Positions 61,536 through 64,000 of a stretch of DNA of 64,000 bases are shown piece after piece. Made by a program: the position numbers and the translations under genes. The stretch is taken from contig CAIYSR010000052.1 in assembly GCA_903928895.1 (NCBI GenBank), forward strand, positions 1-64,000, given 5' to 3'. Within the stretch, counting starts at the first letter, position 1, and every line of letters starts with the position of its first letter. The stretch is from an uncultured Rhodospirillales bacterium. Lineage in GTDB: Bacteria > Pseudomonadota > Alphaproteobacteria > Acetobacterales > Acetobacteraceae. The notes below the pieces were generated by a model. That model was not told the DNA's origin. It did no database searches and saw only the letters and a list, made by a program, of their open reading frames with translations.

Positions 61536-62465
61536 ATGAGGAAGCATTTCATCCTCGGGTTGCTGGCCGCCGTGTTCTGTGCCTTCGTGGGCAGCGCGGC
61601 ATCGGCCCAGACGCCGGCGAATTTCGCCGGTGGCGGTGCCGAAACCTGCCTGAAGTGTCACAATGACGCCAAGGTCAACCCGATCCTTCAGACCCCGCAC
61701 GCGATGAAGGGCGACCAGCACACGCCCTTCGCCCAGCAGGGATGTGAATCTTGCCACGGCCCCAGCGCGGCGCACGTGCAGAGCCGGCAGAACCCGCCGG
61801 AAGTGGTCTTCAAGGGCAAGAACATCTCGCCCGTGAAAGAGCGCAACGAGGTCTGCCTCACCTGCCACCAGTCCGGCCTGCGCATGAACTGGCAGGGCAG
61901 CAAGCATGACGCCAACGACGCCGCCTGCACCAACTGCCATCAGACCCATGTCCACAAGGACCCGGTGCTGGTCAAGCAGACCCAGGCCGAGAAATGCTTC
62001 ACCTGCCATTCCGAGCAGCGCTCGCAGATCTTCCGCTTCTCGCACCATCCGGTGCGCGAGGGCAAAGTCACCTGCTCCGACTGCCACAACCCGCATGGCT
62101 CGCCCGGTCCGAAACTGCTCAAGGAAGTGACCGTCAACGAGACCTGCTACAACTGCCATGCCGAGAAGCGCGGCCCGCTCGCGTGGGAGCATCAGCCGGT
62201 TCGCGAGAACTGCCTGACCTGCCACAACCCGCACGGTTCCAACCAGCCTCGCCTGCTGATCCAGCGTTCGCCGTATCTTTGCCAGGAATGCCACTCCAAC
62301 TCGGGCCACCAGGCCAATCCGCAGAGTGGCCAGCAGCTTCCGGGCAAGACCAACTTCAACGGCACGATCGGCATCAACTTCCGCGCCTTCTCGCGCGGTT
62401 GCGTGACCTGCCACTCGCAAATCCACGGGTCGAACAGCCCCGGCGGTATGTGGTTCACACGGTAG
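61536..62465 (+). CDS. Decaheme c-type cytochrome, DmsE/MtrA/PioA family
   Basis: A 309-residue exported cytochrome. Signal peptide residues 1-25, then ten CxxCH motifs: CLKCH, CESCH, CLTCH, CTNCH, CFTCH, CSDCH, CYNCH, CLTCH, CQECH and CVTCH. Number and spacing fit the MtrA/DmsE family, in which the heme wire sits inside the MtrB barrel and crosses the outer membrane. GGGAG precedes the ATG. The porin gene follows 14 bases later. Length (309) is near that of MtrA/DmsE (about 330) rather than the longer PioA. Confidence 0.94.
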   Translation: MRKHFILGLLAAVFCAFVGSAASAQTPANFAGGGAETCLKCHNDAKVNPILQTPHAMKGDQHTPFAQQGCESCHGPSAAHVQSRQNPPEVVFKGKNISPVKERNEVCLTCHQSGLRMNWQGSKHDANDAACTNCHQTHVHKDPVLVKQTQAEKCFTCHSEQRSQIFRFSHHPVREGKVTCSDCHNPHGSPGPKLLKEVTVNETCYNCHAEKRGPLAWEHQPVRENCLTCHNPHGSNQPRLLIQRSPYLCQECHSNSGHQANPQSGQQLPGKTNFNGTIGINFRAFSRGCVTCHSQIHGSNSPGGMWFTR

Positions 62466-62479
62466 AAGGGAGGAAGCGG

Positions 62480-64000
62480 ACATGAACACCATGCGTTCGC
62501 TCAGGGCCATCGCCCTGGCCGGGAGCTGCCTTCTGCCCATCGCGGCGGCAGCCGATGACTTCGACGTGGCGGATGCACCCGCCAATGCGGTGCAGGTCAC
62601 GCCCACCCACAACGGGATCACCATCCTTCCGCTGCCGGTTCCGGCGACTTCGTCCGGGCCGCTGCAGAACGAGGTGATCATTGGCGGCGGCTGGCAGAGC
62701 AACACCGGCATCCGCTACGGCCGGTTCACCGGGCTCGCCAAGGACGGGCTCTTCGGCCTCGGCGGCTTCACCTTCCGCGGCGGCTACAAGTGGGACTCCG
62801 ACGACGCCAGCTACTATCAGGCGCAGGCGACCGATCTCGGGCTCGACTCGCGGTCGTTCTCCCTCAAGCTGGGCAACCAGGGCACCTGGGGCATCAACTT
62901 CGGCTATGACGGCATCCCGGACTACTACTCCAACTCGTTCCACTCGGTCTGGGGCACCGGCGGCGGCCTGCTGAACGGCATCCAGCCGGGCAGCATCACC
63001 AACGCGACCACCCAGCTCACCGGGCAGATCGCGGTGATGGATGTCTTCACCAGGCGCGACATCTTCAGCGGCGGTGGCAAGTATCAGGTCGGCGACTGGA
63101 CGGTGGCCGCCCAGCTCCGCCACGAGCACAAGGAAGGCATCAAGGAGAATTCGCTCGCGATCCTTTCCGCGCCCTCCCCGCTGCTCGGCAACACCAACGT
63201 CACCTCCAGCGCGCTCGGGTATTTCCCCGAGCCGATCAACTACGACACCGATCGCTACGACATCTCCGCGCAGTACAACGGCGGCAAACTGCAAGGCCTC
63301 GTCGGCTACACCTACCACAAGTTCACCGACAACTCCTCGACCTGGAACGGGGTCAACCCGTTCGTCTTCACCGGTGCCAACGTGACCGGCGTTGCCGGGA
63401 CCGCCGGGGCCGGCTCCGCCCTGATTTCGAGCCGCTACTCGCTGCCGCCGTCGAACTCGGCCCATCAGTTGAAAGCCCAGCTCGGCTACAACTTCACGCC
63501 CACCATGCGGGTCAATGCCAACCTGCAATACGGCCTGATGCTGCAGAACGATCCCTACCCCTCGACCACCGGCAGCCCCTATCTCGCGGCCCTGCCGCTG
63601 CCGAAATCGAGCCTCGACGGTGCGGTGCAGACCATGCACGGCAACATCGCCCTGACCGCCCAGCCGATCGAAAAGTCGGACCTGCGGGTCAGCTACACCG
63701 TGGATGACCGGCACAGCATCACCGACCGCAACGCCTACACCCAGTGGTACCTGGATGCACTGAACAAGAAGTACACCGCCTACAACATGCCATTGAACTA
63801 CAACCATCAGACCTTCGATGTGCAGCTCGGCTACAAGGTGATGCCGCAGACCAAGGTGTCGGTCGGTTACGCCTATGACTCCACCGTGCGCAACGACACC
63901 GCCACCCGCGAGGTGACGCAGAACACGGTCAACGCCAAGGTCCGTACCAACCTGTTCACCGATGCCTACGGCTCGGTGTCCTTCCTCCACGAGGAGCGCA
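62480..64000 (+). CDS. MtrB/PioB-family outer-membrane porin (partial, runs off the window)
   Basis: At least 507 codons remain open from the ATG at 62480 to the window edge. Signal peptide residues about 1-24 (MNTMRSLRAIALAGSCLLPI), then alternating aromatic/polar beta-strand sequence (GIRYGRFTGL, FTFRGGYKWD, YQVGDWTVAAQLRHEHKEG, GYTYHKFTDNSS) typical of the MtrB/PioB decaheme-associated barrel. GGGAGGAAGCGGAC precedes the start. It would insulate the decaheme cytochrome across the outer membrane. No cysteine is present in the mature part seen, so the N-terminal CxxC of Shewanella MtrB is absent. The 3' end lies outside the window. Confidence 0.9.

Overview
The window is one continuous high-GC chromosomal stretch from an alphaproteobacterium. 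The hupB-lon-clpX-clpP-tig block, the cytochrome c/kdsB/pheA neighbourhood, the FNR-type operator and the T-rich palindromic repeats together suggest Rhodospirillales, most likely Acetobacteraceae (an Acidiphilium- or Rhodopila-like organism). The family assignment is inference. No insertion sequence, phage gene or CRISPR array is visible. Coding density is high and most genes sit in operons with 1-4 base start/stop overlaps.

Layout. 0.17-7.1 kb (minus strand): a membrane-anchored cytochrome c, an IMPase-family phosphatase (HisN-like) and a complete yejABEF-type peptide ABC importer. 7.2-8.9 kb (plus): kdsB and pheA. 8.9-15.8 kb (minus): tRNA-Val, hupB, lon, clpX, clpP, tig and tRNA-Leu, a protein quality-control block. 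15.9-22.9 kb: a two-domain retropepsin-like lipoprotein; a TetR regulator divergent from a small membrane protein, with a short metH-end remnant at one border; then metH and its ArsR-methyltransferase regulator. 23-34.8 kb: two small proteins and then a plus-strand cluster with a type I secretion ATPase and adaptor, a Sel1-repeat protein, a 975-residue multi-domain glycosyltransferase, a protein with a possible ChW-like motif and a basic tail, and a GT4 glycosyltransferase. No outer-membrane factor or obvious substrate is present. 34.9-41.4 kb: a MORN-repeat protein, a 3-hydroxyisobutyryl-CoA hydrolase-like enzyme, a DsbA-like protein, an M48 peptidase with TPRs, a divergent gamma-glutamyltransferase-like lipoprotein with altered catalytic residues, and an aminotransferase. 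41.5-42.3 kb: a PEP-CTERM exoprotein behind a near-consensus sigma-54 promoter. 42.3-51.8 kb: an eight-gene carbohydrate operon (ABC importer, two Gfo/Idh/MocA dehydrogenases, two sugar isomerase-like TIM barrels) divergent from a LacI regulator. 52-53.4 kb: dihydroorotase and tRNA-Arg. 53.5-57.9 kb (minus): ccmF-ccmG-ccmH-ccmI. 58.1-64 kb (plus): a MocR-family regulator that has lost its PLP lysine, then a tetraheme NapC/CymA-like quinol oxidase, an ethylbenzene-dehydrogenase-like heme protein, a decaheme MtrA/DmsE/PioA-type cytochrome and the start of an MtrB/PioB-type outer-membrane porin cut off by the window edge.

How it fits together. The last 10 kb is the most coherent system. It has cytochrome c maturation genes on one strand and, on the other, a regulator followed by a set of multiheme proteins able to carry electrons from the quinone pool to the cell surface (or inward). 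An almost perfect FNR/FixK box lies in the shared upstream region, suggesting oxygen control. Other points of special interest are the sigma-54/PEP-CTERM unit, the secretion-glycosylation cluster and the metH-end remnant.
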